This document shows positions 24,114 to 36,610 of a stretch of 64,000 bases of DNA, piece after piece. The notes under the pieces were generated by a model. That model did no database searches, was not told the DNA's origin, and saw nothing but the letters and a program-made list of their open reading frames with translations. How positions within the stretch are numbered: the first letter of the stretch is position 1; the number at the start of each line of letters is the position of its first letter. Source of the DNA: Leptodontidium sp. MPI-SDFR-AT-0119 (taxonomy: Eukaryota; Ascomycota; Leotiomycetes; Helotiales; Leptodontidiaceae). A program made the position numbers and the translations under genes. The stretch covers positions 1,426,001 through 1,490,000 of the forward strand of contig JAHLEZ010000007.1 in the NCBI GenBank assembly GCA_020726505.1. Direction: 5' to 3'.

Positions 24114-25363
24114 CTATTCCGCCGGTGCATGTAATAACTTCAAAATACCCTCGTACATTCCGAACATGATGGCAGCGCTGGGGACGGTTCGTAGGAGATG
24201 GGGCGTAAGCCCACCATACATGGCAACCATGCCTTCTTCCTTCCAGACCAGCTTGAAGCACTGAATGAGCCCGGTGTATTTGGGTTGACCGTTCTCAGTA
24301 GGCGCTTGACGAAGACGGGTGCGAGCGACCTGTGTACGGTTAGCTTTTTAAGTCCTGCGAACCAAACTGGAAAGTTACCTCGTGTGGATAAGTTGCAAGA
24401 GCTGCAACGAGTTTGGCACCCCCAGCAGCTCCTACATTCCCTGTCCACTCAACCGTATTATCCCACCACGTCTTCGGCCTTCCACTAAGATTGATCCTCT
24501 CCTCTCGCTTCGCCAGGGACTTCTTCATCTCCTCATACAGAACCCACTGCAGCGTACTCTCTGTGACACCCAGGTAACTCGCGCTCATACCTTTGTACAG
24601 TCCTCGTACACCCTCCTGCCTAACAACCTGTTTTATACAATCCCAAGAGTTCTTGTATCTCCTCTGGGCCGCACCACCAGTCCTCTCCACAACATTCTTA
24701 TCCAGCTGTAACCTCGTCTTGATCAACCAGATCGGATTCGTGACCGTCGAAGTAACAACACCAGCCGCAGCCGCAGCACACAAGACAACCCAAGCAGATT
24801 CCTCGCCGTTATTCCCATAGTCGGCAAGGATGCGCTTCCCGTTTCCTACGACGAAGAAATTGATAGACCGCGCCGGTACCACTCCAATGAGATTCGGGCC
24901 CAGGCCTTTGAACAAAGCCCTCCATCCCTCAACCCTATGTACCGAACCTAGTATCTGGAACGTCTCCCTGAAATGTAAAAGTCCACTACGGAACGCGGAG
25001 AGGTGTGCGTGCGGCGAGATGCCCTTTGCGAGTCTGCTCTGGGCGAGCTGTGCTTGGTAAAAATCGGATTGCAAACGCGTTTTGAGGACGTCGAGGGGTG
25101 CCGTCAGTGTAGCTGCTGTCATTCCTCCAACTCTATACAGAATGTTAGAATATGTCGAGGCAGGTTACAGTTGGATCAGGGGCTACTCACCCTCCAGCAA
25201 CGAAATGCGCCCATGATTTTGCCACGGGCGCAGGCTTCGTCGCTATCGAAGCTACATATCTCGAATGCGGAGGGCCTAGTTCGCCAGTCTCTCGCGAATG
25301 CAGAAGTTGCGTGGAGCCGAGCTGGTGTCTGGGGCGGGTTTCTGGATCGGATTTGGTATTCAT
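24114..25363 (-). CDS. rim2: Mitochondrial carrier, Rim2-type pyrimidine nucleotide carrier, 380 aa
   Basis: Inner mitochondrial membrane carrier. In yeast the Rim2 relative exchanges pyrimidine (deoxy)nucleotides and supports mtDNA maintenance and iron use. Exons (minus): 25191-25363, 24379-25132, 24114-24329; introns 58 and 49 bp. It has the three signature repeats: PLDVLKTRLQ, PIWLIKTRLQLD and PHEVARTRLRQ. Each is followed by a G-x-x-x-LYKG or FKGL element (WRALFKGLGPNLIGVVPARS, GLYKGMSASYLGV, AMYGGLTPHLLRTVPS). The Trp in the second repeat (PIW) is typical of the nucleotide/NAD/folate branch of the family. FVAGGVGGMTAATL opens helix 1 across the first intron. The ATG at 25363 gives an N-terminal extension of about 60 polar residues, as in fungal Rim2. 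A folate- or NAD-type relative is less likely given the long N-terminus and the insertion after repeat 1. Confidence 0.85.
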
Positions 25364-26013
25364 GAAGGGGGAGAGTGAGAACCGTTGGTTCTCAAGCAGA
25401 AGTCTGAGGAAAGAAGAAAAGTAATTAGAGATTAAAAAGGTCTTATGGCAGTATCATATCCGTAAATTGAAGTTTTAGTTGTGGTGTTTGTCGTCGAGAC
25501 GGTGGTGTTGTCGATGTGGTTGTGGTTGTGGAAGAATATTCAGATATGATGACGACCTCTTCGCAGTTTCGTGATAAATTTGGATGACTGAAAGCCATGC
25601 ACGGGAAGAGCCGCGCTCGGATAACACGCTAAGGAAAAGGGGGTCGCTTGGTTTTCTGGAATATGTGGAGAAGACTGGGATTAGATCTTGACAGCTTCAC
25701 CTTGAAATCGTGTTTCGATTTCCAACAGGCGTCACAAGGGGAAACTATTGTTTAGCAGAGTCAGATTGTAGTACGGTGCTCTAGCTAGAAATTATGTTTT
25801 GAATGAAGCTCAGAAAACCTTAGCAGACCGCCATTCAATGAAATTCGAGACGCCATGCTCAGTACCGATGAGGAATTAGTAGATAATCATACATAGAGAC
25901 TCCTGTTGAAGACGGGCCTCGAATGAATGAAAGAGCTCGCAACCAACTCCAAATGCGCCTTTAGCAATGTGTCCATATTTCCCAATCCCAGTGCCCGAAA
26001 TCCCAAAGGAAAC
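25364..26013. other. Intergenic, carrier promoter / Ash1 3' side
   Basis: Holds the upstream region of the carrier gene and the 3' side of the SET gene. No gene recognised. Confidence 0.45.
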
Positions 26014-28519
26014 CTAGTCCTCACGGCCACTGACAACTCGAATCGTGCCTTCATTGTCATCTTGTTCGTCACTGATATTTCGAGATACTGCCCTGGCGCC
26101 ACGGACACTCCTGACAATCGTCTTTCGTACACTCTTCTTCGCAGCACTTGACTTCTTGACGCCTCGTGGGCTACCTTCTGTTGCTACGATAGTGAGACTG
26201 GAATTTCGCGAGGAAACTGTGGTCTTTCGGTTGCCAAAGGTCTTCAGGGAGCTGGCCTTCAGCGTCTTCTTGATGACTCGCTTGGTTGCGACCGTCTTGC
26301 GAGCGTTGAGAAGCTGGGTAGAGACAGACTTCTTGACGGCTTTTGCTGCTCCCTTGGCCTTCTTCATACTGGCGCTAGAAGCCGATCTCTTCACACCGGT
26401 AGCTTCTTTGATCTTTCTCTTCTTTGGGCTACGGGCATCTGCCTCATCTGCCTCTTCGCCGCCAAGCAACTCCTTGAGCTTTCGCTTTCCAACCCTGACA
26501 CCAGCCTTGAGAGTGGCCTTGATGGTCGCTTTGACTGGTTTGACTTCCTTAGGATTCGGCTTTGGCTTTGGACCAAGAACGCCTCGACAGTTGTCACTAC
26601 CACATCGGCATTCCTGGACATTTTTGGCGGAGAAAGGATCAAAGTTGTAGTCATATGTCAACTCGTCACCGGTCATAATTGGGTTATCACCGGCAAAGAG
26701 AGCCATGCGTGGCTTGCCACCAACGATCCACTTGACCATTCGGCAATTTGGCTTGCAAGAATGGTTGACGAAACGAGCAATGCTACCTTTGGTGGCATCA
26801 ATGATCATATTCTGATCGAATGACATCAGGTAATAGCACTATAGCTGATTAGCAAATGTAACCTAATTTCTGTAAAGATTTTAGCGTACCTCGTTGTTTT
26901 TGTAATCCTCGTTCATGCGACGGTCACACTCGTCTTCAGTGATGATTTCACCAGTATACTCAACAATGATCTGGTTGGCTTCAAAGCAGCGATTGCTGCG
27001 AACACCATAGCCTCGATCAGCAGTCTTGATAACTTCAACACCAATTCTGTACTTTCCACCAGCTTTGCGTCGTTCTTGAAGGGTTGCAAAAGCGCGGTTG
27101 GTACAGCGTGCACGGCCAGCACCACAGTTCGTATCATCGCACTCGTAGAGCATGATTCGGTTCTGGCAATCTTCATCACAGCCGTCTTTTGCGGTACAGA
27201 CGCACTTGGAGGAGAAGCTATCAAAAAGGCTTGACTTCTTCCACATGGCCGCAGCTTCACCCACAAATCGATCTAAGGAACCTTGTCAGCTAGTTTCCAC
27301 GCATTCATGTAGATTTTAACTTACTGCTTGACGTTTTTCTCCACTCATCAGGCTTTGGCTGTCCAGGAGGAAGTGGCGAGCAGATATCGAAGGGCAGCTT
27401 GAAGTCTCTTCCGGTGTGAAGCAATCGCTGGCCGTGCCACATTGGAAGTGGCATGAAGCTATTGGGTCTGAATGGTGCGATTTTCTCTCCGTCTCTCATA
27501 GACTTCTCAGAAGATCCATTAAACCAATTCAGGTTATCTCCATCCTGTCCAGCGTATAGTCCTTTGGTGAGCCAGACCTTTTGTCTCTTGCCAACAGGCT
27601 TGGGCTTTTCGGCGAGCTTCAAGGCTTCCTCCTTCAGCTTCTGCTTCTCCTTCTCCTTGGCAAGAGCCGCCTCCTCTGCCTTCTTCTTCTTTCGTGGGTT
27701 TTCGGGTACAACCAATTTGCCATTGCTCCAGACTTCATGTAGAACAGGCTGTGTGTCGATCTTCGCAAACTCGTTGGTGTCGGCAAGATTTCGAAGTTCG
27801 CGTTTGACCTTTGCCAATCCTGCGAGGCTACCAGCCAGACCATCATCGAATGTTTGGCGACTTCTCTTTCCCAGAACACTGAGCTTCTTAGTAAGGCTCT
27901 GGACTACCTCTGCTGCGGGGCGCGAGGATTTGCGACGTTGTAAATCTCGTTGCTTCGCGGTTTTTCTTGGGCTAGAACTAAGGTTGGTCTGACTTTTGGA
28001 CCTAGGGAGGGCCTTAGGAGACCATTGTAGATCGAGTGCCTCCACTCCATCTTGGACAAGTCGGTTTGCGGTCTTCTCAATTGTAGCAGGAGACGCACTC
28101 GCAGAAGCTAGGCTGCCCAGAAGTGTATCGCCTGAGACAGTACGACGACGAGAACCAGATCCCTCGCGGACTGCGGGATCTTTGCTGAACTTCTTTGGCG
28201 CATGAATAGCAGTGCCGCTGAGGATCTTCACGTTGTATGTACTGATGCTCGAACGTTGACGACGACCACGTCCATTGGTATCTGGCGCAGGTGTCGTAAT
28301 AGCTTCTTCCAGCTTCAGCGAAGAAGACGACACGCTTACACTGTCACCAATGCTGGTCGGGGGTGTAGAGGAGGAGGATTGCGCGTTCGAGGTATTGTCG
28401 ACGGTGATGACACTGAGAACGGAGTCTGCGGATGAAGCGCGTGCCATTTCAGGAGCGGTAGATAGAGGTGTTGCTCTCATCGTGTCTCCAAGTTCGAATG
28501 GAATTGCGATTTCGGTCAT
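26014..28519 (-). CDS. ash1: Ash1-type SET-domain histone methyltransferase, 800 aa
   Basis: Nuclear histone H3 lysine methyltransferase; Ash1-type enzymes act on H3K36. Exons (minus): 27325-28519, 26890-27272, 26014-26838; introns 52 and 51 bp. The ATG at 28519 starts MTEIAIPFELG; the open frame continues upstream but only with non-ATG starts and low-complexity sequence. Residues 1-400 are Ser/Lys-rich and disordered in style. The AWS domain runs from about 422 (KCVCTAKDGCDEDCQNR, then CDDTNCGAGRARCTNR). The SET domain follows: DRGYGVRS, VEYTGEIITEDEC, then RFVNHSCKPNC (catalytic NHSC at 551-554) and GDELTYDYNF. The post-SET is CRCGSDNCRG (603-612). The Lys/Arg-rich tail of about 185 residues (KKTLKASSLK, VRKTIVRSVRGARAV) is a likely DNA/chromatin-binding region. 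AWS-SET-postSET order fits both Ash1 and Set2; the absence of a visible WW/SRI-type C-terminus favours Ash1. Confidence 0.85.
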
Positions 28520-31500
28520 TGTCGCGTTGCATGTGGTGAAGGAGTGTTGTTGATCAAGAAGCGCGACCTGGAGGTGATCACGGAAATTGCCGATTGGTGT
28601 TGGCGAGGGGGACTCCTGCAGATGGGTGGAGAAGGCTGGGAGCTTTGTCCCTTCGAGGCAATCTCGCAGAATCTCGTAGATGTAAGAATTAGACGTGTGC
28701 AGCGTGAGAATTAGACAAGTTAAGAAGTGTTGTCTGGTGTTGTCTGCGGGGAAGGGAGGAGGGAAGGTGTGTGGTAGACTTATAAATGCGTGGCTGGGAT
28801 CTGAGGGAGCGAGCTGGACAAAAACATCACTTCGATCTAGCGAATAGGGAGACCGCAATTTCTCACTTGCGTGCCTTTACGAAACAGGCCCTCTGCCCCA
28901 AAGCCTCACAGAGTGATTGCCTACGCCAGACTACATATTTCACTGTCATTTGTCTTTATTTCACTGTGGCAGAGTCTCAGGATGAAGGAAGCATGGATGT
29001 TTTGGCCCCCTTTATTCCCCGTTGCTCCTTTCCATCTTTTGACTGACCTTCTCAAATGCATAGTGTCCTCTCAAACTGCTGACATCGCAAGTGCAAACAA
29101 CTATCATTACCTAATACTAGTGCACTTTTGGGCCAATTGGTGCTAGATAGCTTTTTGTTAGAGAACGGTCCCAAGCGAACTATGTTCAAGTCACTTCTGT
29201 AAGTGCTTGTTGGCCTGCTATCAATTGACTCTCATCATTCCTATGGAGTTGCGGATAAGTTCTGTTGCCCCTTTTAGGATGCATACGATTTTCTGTTATC
29301 ACTAGTCTCAGCATCCGACCGGTGGATGTAGCAGCCGGCCAAAGGGCGGCCAGCCCAACATAAACAATGCAGCCTTGGCTTCAGAGTTCAAAGGCATTCT
29401 CCCCAAATTATCTGTGGTTCAATTCCTACCTCAATGGAGACAAGGAGTCGAGTGTTTCTTTGCAATATGCCATGTCTGAGCGCTTCATTGGTTTCAGAGG
29501 TGGGGATTTGAGTTCTGAACTGGCGTCCTCCGTCAACCACGACACTTACACGTTATTTCCGAAACGGCAGGTATTTTTGTTTCTTGCATTCATCATATTG
29601 GTATGAAGGAAAGGGAGATTGATTGGCAATAGTTTTTCAAAGAACAGTTGCTGTTGTTGTGTTTTGACGGTCTGCGCCACGCTTGATCTGATGTAGTGAT
29701 CCCGAGCTCAGGCCGGATTACATGTCGGCACATTGTGGTCGGTAGCAATTACAACACAGTCAGGATTATCATAGTTGAAGCGAAGGCGGTGCTCCCGTTT
29801 TTCTTTGAACATCTTAGGGCAAATGCCCGCAAACAGCGGTTTGCTTTTCTACGTGGCGTTTGCGATATGCGGCTAATCGGGAGGAGCAGTTCTGTGGTCA
29901 GTGGAGCTCGCCAGCCTCAACCACCTCCCATTTCGAACTTCCCACAACTTCAAGGTGCTAAAGCACATTCTAGGTTGATTGTATTCACCTTGCTAAATAG
30001 AATATTGACAACGGTAATAACATGGATGGGGTAATGTGTTGGCGTGGAACAGCTCGACATGTCACACCCTTCCTACCACTAGAATACTTCAGTGTAATCA
30101 GGTCTGTGAGGCACACCTGAGCTGCAAATTTCGCTGCGATTGAATATCTCGAATTATCTAGAGAGCTAGAGTTTCAGCTTCACTGGTCATGAGAGTTTTT
30201 CCAGAGAAATCAATTGCTGGTGATGAGGTCAGGTAACCGAGGTTTTGACCCGCGAGCCTCAATACTGCTCAGTCACTTGAACGTTACTTCACAGCGCCAA
30301 GACCGTACTTGATCTTGCGACTAATTTTGTGCTGAAAACTTCCTCTGCATCCTTGAGATAGGCTACTGAATTGTTATCGCCGCTTCAAAAATTTCATGTT
30401 CCCCGATATGAGGCGTGGGCTGATGTCGGGAGCAAAAAGCAGGGATAGAAGGCAAGCACCGAACACCCTCGTCGGAGTCAGCGCAAAAACGCAATAAACA
30501 ATTGAAAATGATTACCAGCGTCTATGTGGCTACACAAGATCTCTTCTGGAATAGAAAATATCTGGCCCTCGGATCCCATTCCAAATATGCGTGCATCTTT
30601 ACCTCACCACAGTTAAATGTGTAACCTTTGACATGTCGGCTAGCTGCACCTCAATGAAGAATGGCACTGGAGATTCTTGCTTCGTTATTACATTCTTTTA
30701 ATCTGATGCCAAATTTTTTTTTTCAGGCTGATCGCTGTTTCTCTTGGGCTGAGATCTTCATACTGCTTGTGAGTAAACGTACGAATGGGCATCGATGGCG
30801 ATGACCAGAATGTGATCTCTTCGTTTTAATTCACTAGTTCTGGCGTGGATGCAGTTCCTACTCTTACTTACTCACCTACAGTAATTTGATTAATTCTAAG
30901 CCAGTTGAATGAATCTGTTTCAAAAAAAAAAATTATCTTGATTGAACGGATACATTTGAAAGCAAGGCTTCACATAAGCCAACTTCAATGGACTAGGGCG
31001 GAGACCAGACTACAAACTCATCCTTACAACTAAAAAGAAAGCTGCACATCTACTAAATATTGATAAGAATCCTACATTGGATTCTAGACTTAGGTGTAGA
31101 TTATTTAATATACAGTTCCTCTATCTAGCTGCCACGACTCTTTCTCAAATATAAAAGGAAAGCCGAAAAATGTGAGTGCTACACACACAGAGACTGAAGA
31201 TTTACTTCCAGTCTCTTTCATGCTAATGAGTTTACAGTAAGATGTTATGTCTAAATTATCGTATTTTGCTTTATCATGTAAATATCATTCCCAGTCATCT
31301 CTATCTTCAGCCGTACTGAAGATGATATTTTGAACCAAGCGACACAAGTGAGGAATTTGAAGACAAGAAACTGGAGCTTGTAGTGTCTGGGCGGTGTGAA
31401 ATATCTATCACATTTCCTGAAAAGAAGACGACATGGCTAATGGCATACTTATGCCTACTAAATGCAGTTGACCAACTAAAGTTAATATCATCATGCGTAT

Positions 31501-31907
31501 GGATCATATGCAAGACTGTGAGCCACGACGCAAGTGTCTCACGAATGTGGTTCGTGAGACATCAGCAGAAACCTCAAGTCATCTCAATATCCTTATATAC
31601 CCCCTACAAAGCAACTACTAATTACATAAAGATAACAGTACCCGGCCCCACGCAGGTTCATTCAATATCTAGTGAATATAAAGCTATCCCCGTCAAGTCC
31701 CAAGACGACCTTGCTCGACCAAGCGAAAATACACAAGCAGAAAATGGACAATCTTCGGCCAGCAAAAAGAAAAGACTTTACAGTAAATGAGAGTAGCCCA
31801 ATGCTTATTCTCATAATTTAAATATCAACTCTACGACTGGTTGGTTGGTGGCCGTTTCAAAGAACAATTCAAAAAGGCAAAAAAGGCAAAAAAGAAATAT
31901 CTCCGAT
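28520..31907. other. 3.4-kb gene-poor, A+T-rich spacer
   Basis: Upstream side of the SET gene followed by A+T-rich DNA (especially 30400-31300) with poly-A/T runs. Small frames such as 29696-30034 and 31383-31790 (plus) look non-coding. A perfect hairpin lies at 31535-31561. It may be old, eroded transposon DNA, but I recognise no element. Confidence 0.4.
31535..31561. repeat. Perfect 11-bp inverted repeat (hairpin, 5-nt loop)
   Basis: TGTCTCACGAA and TTCGTGAGACA flank the loop TGTGG. The pairing is exact and extends one more G-T pair outward. Confidence 0.85.
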
Positions 31908-32007
31908 TGAACAGAGTGGGACTCGAACCCACGCCACTTTCGTGACCAGGAGATTGTTGCTAAGGGAAACCTTAACCTGGCGCCATAACCAGCTCGGCCA
32001 TCTGTCC
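31908..32007 (-). tRNA. tRNA-Leu(AAG) with 18-nt intron
   Basis: Reads CUU leucine codons. The acceptor stem GGACAGA pairs with TCTGTTC followed by discriminator A at 31908. The D arm contains GGCCGAG and the T arm is GTGGG-TTCGAGT-CCCAC. The anticodon stem CCAGG pairs with CCTGG around the loop TTAAGG-T, so the anticodon AAG is at 31971-31973 on the plus strand (as CTT). An 18-nt intron at 31952-31969 sits at the standard site one base after the anticodon. A long variable arm (TCACGAAAGTGGC) is the class II feature expected of Leu. Fold and boundaries were checked by hand pairing only. Confidence 0.93.
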
Positions 32008-34565
32008 ATAAGATATATTCCTCGATGCTTATATGGTTAATTATACGGATTAGTGATTTGTGGAGGATTGTGAAGTGTGTGTGTGGTGGGTTGAGGTGGG
32101 ATCGTTTACCGAAGTGGTCCCCACTTTGCAGAGTTTTCTCCCTTCTACTTTGGGACCTCTGGGTACTTGGATGGCAGGTGTACATGGCGATATATCGGGA
32201 AAGAATGTAGGTGTAACAAAGATCCTCAGAAATCATCTGTCGGTTTAATTGGAAGTGAATCTACACTTGCGAGAAATTTGAGTTGGGGGTATAAAATGAA
32301 ATGGGAACTCAGTCAATGTCGAGGCAAGTAGAACAATCTCCTAACCCAACAATTAGATACCCTAGCCTGAGACAAACCACCAGGTTTTCGATGTACCAAG
32401 TCTTATTTCTGCCTGAAGGACCATAGCTTTGAGAGCTGGAAGGGTGTTTGACGTGAAGTCTGGGAGTTTTGGTCGATGGATGCAGGCGACGAAATACGAA
32501 AATCAACAACACTTCGGCGTTTGACAACCAAGAACACAGAATTGAGGGATTGAATACACTTGGCAGAAGCCGTCCGAATTTACCCAATCACTTCCTTAAT
32601 CTCAATACTCAGCTCTATTGTTTTTTTGTTAGGGATCCAAGAACTTGGACTTGGACTTGGACTTGCACAAGACAGCCCATGGTTTGTGGCCATTTTGACT
32701 GGGTTCTTTGTTTAAAGAAAAAAAGAGTACCTCCTGTAGATGGGCGCTTTATATACTGATAGAAAATAGTTTCAAGTGCTCCCAAAGCTATATTTGAGAC
32801 TAATAACGCAACCAGTCTTAATCTCCAAGGAGAGTGAATAAGCTTGGGAATTCCAAATTGTTGACTCAAAAAGTCCCAGAAACACGCATTCGGCCAGAGT
32901 GCGCTGCGAATGGCTGGTTTCCATGGACACGGAAAGATATTAAAGTGAATAAATTAAAATAGGGTTACGATATAGATAGTGGGTTATATAATGAAGGACC
33001 ACCACCTTCTTTTCCGAATTAAAGCGATCCACCCAGGAAGCACTTCCAGACTCATCCTTACCTAGACAGTAATTCTACGAAGGAGCAAAAGCTCTGAGAC
33101 TAACCGATTACATATACGAGACAACGAACTTACAGTAACATGTAACAAGATGTAAAACTCTCCTGATTCCTGCCGGCACGAAAAAGTCAAGGGGCTTGGG
33201 TTCCTCATCCTTAGACGAAACGATGACAACTCTCTTAACCATGACAGCAATAATAGACATTAAATCATACCTCTAAAACAACAGACCTCTCAAGATGTAA
33301 CATATATAAGAAATAAATTGTACTCCCCAGCTTCCAGCTTTCACGTCGTTTCTTTATCTTTCTTGCTTGCTCCATGGTGGAATCAGGACCATTTTCTTCC
33401 TCTGCTCTCGTTGATCAAGGCACTGATGACTCGAAAGAGGCCTTTGGGACACATTTATAGATATTCGTACTACCTAACTACAGTACATCTCGAAATGGGA
33501 AGGCTTAACATCAGTCTTTTTTTGAGAAGATTGGCAAGCGCATTTGTAACACGAAATCCATCGCACAACGTCCGCAGGAGAATCCGGGCCAAGCAACACC
33601 CACCACTTGTAAGATCTTACCCATCCGCTTTGATCGAGTAACGGTCTCGTTTCCAAGATAACAAACTAGATTCTAGAAGAGAGCTGATCATTATTTTGCA
33701 AGTCTTGAACATCAGACTGCCCGCTTTGTGGATGGAATTTTACTGTTGCTATTTCCGGTGCTGTTGTCAGTGGCACACCTTCTCATCTGAACACTTCAGC
33801 AGACACTAACCATCAAGACGGGAATAGAATGGCGACGGATTAGAGAGGCAGATGGATGATTGGCATTTGGAAGGTTGTATTCTTTGCTAGGGCTGATGAG
33901 GCAGAAGAGTCGCAGATCTCGTAGGTCGAGAGGTTGGTAACTCTAGACGAGATGGATTGTCAAGACTGCGAAGGATAATTCGTGTACAGCAGGGTACTAG
34001 GAGATGCTTGGGGAGAAACCATTTGGGACAGCCAGCTGTCGCAACAACTGCTGCTATATAGTATAGACGTAGACCAACGATACTTAACCAATCGCTTGGT
34101 AAGCGAGGATCAAGGAGGTAAAGAATCATGACAGAGAGAAATCAAAGGAGCTTCGGTGGTATTGCACAGCAACATGTGCCAATTATACAGTAAAACAACA
34201 ACGGGTATATCTATAGCACAACTGCATCCTATCTCAACTATACACAGCCCTCCTTTCCTCCCCTCCCCCTCGTCTCATCTCCCTTCTAATTGTCCCACTT
34301 CTTCCTCACACCTCTCCCACCTATGATACAAAGAATCCACGCCGTCAGGCCACTCTCAGGATGTCATAAAAACACATTACCCGAGGTATTCTCTCGCCCC
34401 GTCTCCAAAAAAAGAAAAGACAATATTATCACTACGTAGTATTCAAGCAGTTTTCCTTCCCCATCCTCCCCTTCCGCCTCTCCCCTCCCCAGAAACAAAA
34501 ATAACAATCGCTAAAGTGTACATCACACAAAAATAAAAAACACAGATAGAAAGTAGCGGGGTTGA
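32008..34565. other. 2.6-kb A+T-rich spacer
   Basis: No gene recognised between the tRNA and the palmitoyltransferase. A short ACTTGG repeat lies at 32643-32664. The last few hundred bases, with C+T-rich and A-rich tracts, probably include the 3' UTR of the palmitoyltransferase gene. Confidence 0.4.
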
Positions 34566-36610
34566 TTATGCCTGTGGCTGCCCACCATTGCTCTGTCTTA
34601 ATGCTGAAGGGCCTTGGAAGCCTCTATCCTCAGCAGGGACGTCTTGCATTTCCATCGCCACGCCCTTGCCTTGAACTTCTTTCGCCAGAGGGGCGGTACG
34701 CTTCCCCTTTCGTTCTCCAAAGCGCTGATCGCCTTCCTCATACTTCCGCTTGAAGTTGAGGTAGGTTGGAGGCCGAGGCCGGCATAGCACCACTAGCCAA
34801 TTCTTGATGATGTTACCTTGAGTGAACGGTCGGTGGCGGTCTTTCTTGAGGAATTTATGGGAATTAAGGTACTCCCTGGTTGTCTCGCCACGACCCATGA
34901 GGAAGAGATGATAGACCATTAGAGCTAGAAGATAAGGAGTTCCGAGAGCACCGTAGATGACCATGGCGAATGGAACTCTAAAGTGGTTTATCGCCGCGCC
35001 AAAAGAGATGTTTTGCCGGTTCATGTACACCAGGATTTGGGCGAGACTTGCGCCGAGAAGATACAGTCCGACAAGAGTACCCGATGAGACGAATGTGAAG
35101 AAGTATCGGTAGTTACGTCGGCCTACGCAATTGTTGATCCAGACACAGTGGTGATCTTGGGTCTCGACGCAATTATCACAGATACGACAGTGATGACCAC
35201 GAGCCGGGCGCCAGATATTGCAAGTCTTGCAATACTTGGTTGGTACCTCCATGGCCGCTGTAGCAGACTGAGCCGACTTGATCATAGTCCAATCATTTGT
35301 TGGGGGTGCAAGCCGAAGCGGATCCTCGTTTTCTTCAGGAGGTGGCATTGGGTGAAGGTTTCGAGGAAGTATCTAAAAAGAGTAAGCAAAGTCTATGTGC
35401 TTTGGAAATGCTGATTTACCCCTGGATCGGAAATTGAAGCATGAATGAAAGACGACATCGCCAGGTAATAGAGGTAGGCGAAGATAATGGGTATCGCTGG
35501 CGAAATGTTGTCCCATAACCAAGGGGCTGAAAATACAAAGAAAAGTGCTCCAGGGATCACGAATAGAAGTGCTGTAGCAATGTTGATAGGGCGATGTCGG
35601 GTATTCTGTATCCTTCCTCCCCAGAAGAAGACCGTATTACCAGTGAAATACTCATAATTACTACCAAGCTGCGGATTCTTGGGAACACTTTTTGGCGGAT
35701 CAACTGGTGTCAAACCAGGTGAAGACGCAATTGAAGCTAACTTTTCCCTCCCTTGATTGCTTCGATTAGGGCTGGTGGGTGCCGCATCACCGCGGGTTGG
35801 TAAAAGGAAGCTAGAACGGAAAGACCGTGGAGATTTTGCAGGTGTTGCAAGTCCATTCCCATTCTTATAGCTTTTGTCGATTGTAAGACTGAGTCCTTTG
35901 GCATTGGCTGGGCCTCGTTGTAAAGGCCGCACGCTGTCGGTCAGACTTCCAGTTGGATGGTGGCCTTGTGTTGGGCTTGTATTGGCTGTTACTCTCTCCA
36001 TAGTCTCCTGCTCAGTCATTTCCGTCCCTCTCGAAGGTGGTGCCGGTCCATCTGGATCATCCCCTTGCCTCGCTACCTGACTGGAATTGACGCTGCTCCG
36101 AACCATGCCACCTCCCTGAGACAGACTCTCGCTCACGCTTTGTTGTGTCAAAGTAGGTGGTCTTGCACCTCCTCTTTGCGCTTGTAGTCTTTGTGAACTC
36201 ATGGGACGAAAGAAGGCATGCGAGGTAAGGGATGGTACATGGGACCTGCCACTTTTTGGTCTTGGGCCAGCGATCGTAGACACACTGCCTCGTGCTGTAC
36301 TGTTGAGTGAGGCATGCCCTCTTCGAGATGCTGAGGCTTGAGACCATGCGCCTCGCTGGTTCGAAACTCCAGTCAGGCCAGTCGTCGGCCTCGAAACATT
36401 TGTTTGAACACTGCGTCGTTGACCCGGTTGCTGTCCAGTTGAGCCTGTCGCCGGGTCTGCCGCTCGTTCTCTTCCATCCTCCGAGGCAATATCCGTCATC
36501 CGCGATGACAGAATACTCTCTACATCTCCTGCTTCGGAATTTGGGACCTGGCTCGATTCGTCGATATTCGGAGGTTGTGGAATTGTCGATCTATTGTCTT
36601 GAGACGCCAT
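34566..36610 (-). CDS. erf2: Palmitoyltransferase Erf2 (DHHC type), 665 aa
   Basis: Integral ER/Golgi membrane enzyme that attaches palmitate to Ras and other proteins, in yeast together with Erf4/Shr5. Exons (minus): 35420-36610 and 34566-35372, with one 47-bp intron. The ATG at 36610 (MASQDNRS) is the first true ATG of the frame. Residues 1-280 are Ser/Thr/Pro/Gln-rich and disordered. Then come helices 1-2 (INIATALLFVIPGALFFVF; AIPIIFAYLYYLAMSSF), the TTxxE-free linker, and the Cys-rich domain KYCKTCNIWRPARGHHCRIC ... DHHCVWINNCVG with the catalytic DHHC at 470-473. Helices 3-4 follow (GTLVGLYLLGASLAQILVYM; VIYGALGTPYLLALMVYHLF). The cytosolic tail NIIKNWLVVLCRPRPPTYL carries the aromatic/PxxP element seen in Erf2. 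All zinc-binding Cys and His are present. Confidence 0.92.
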
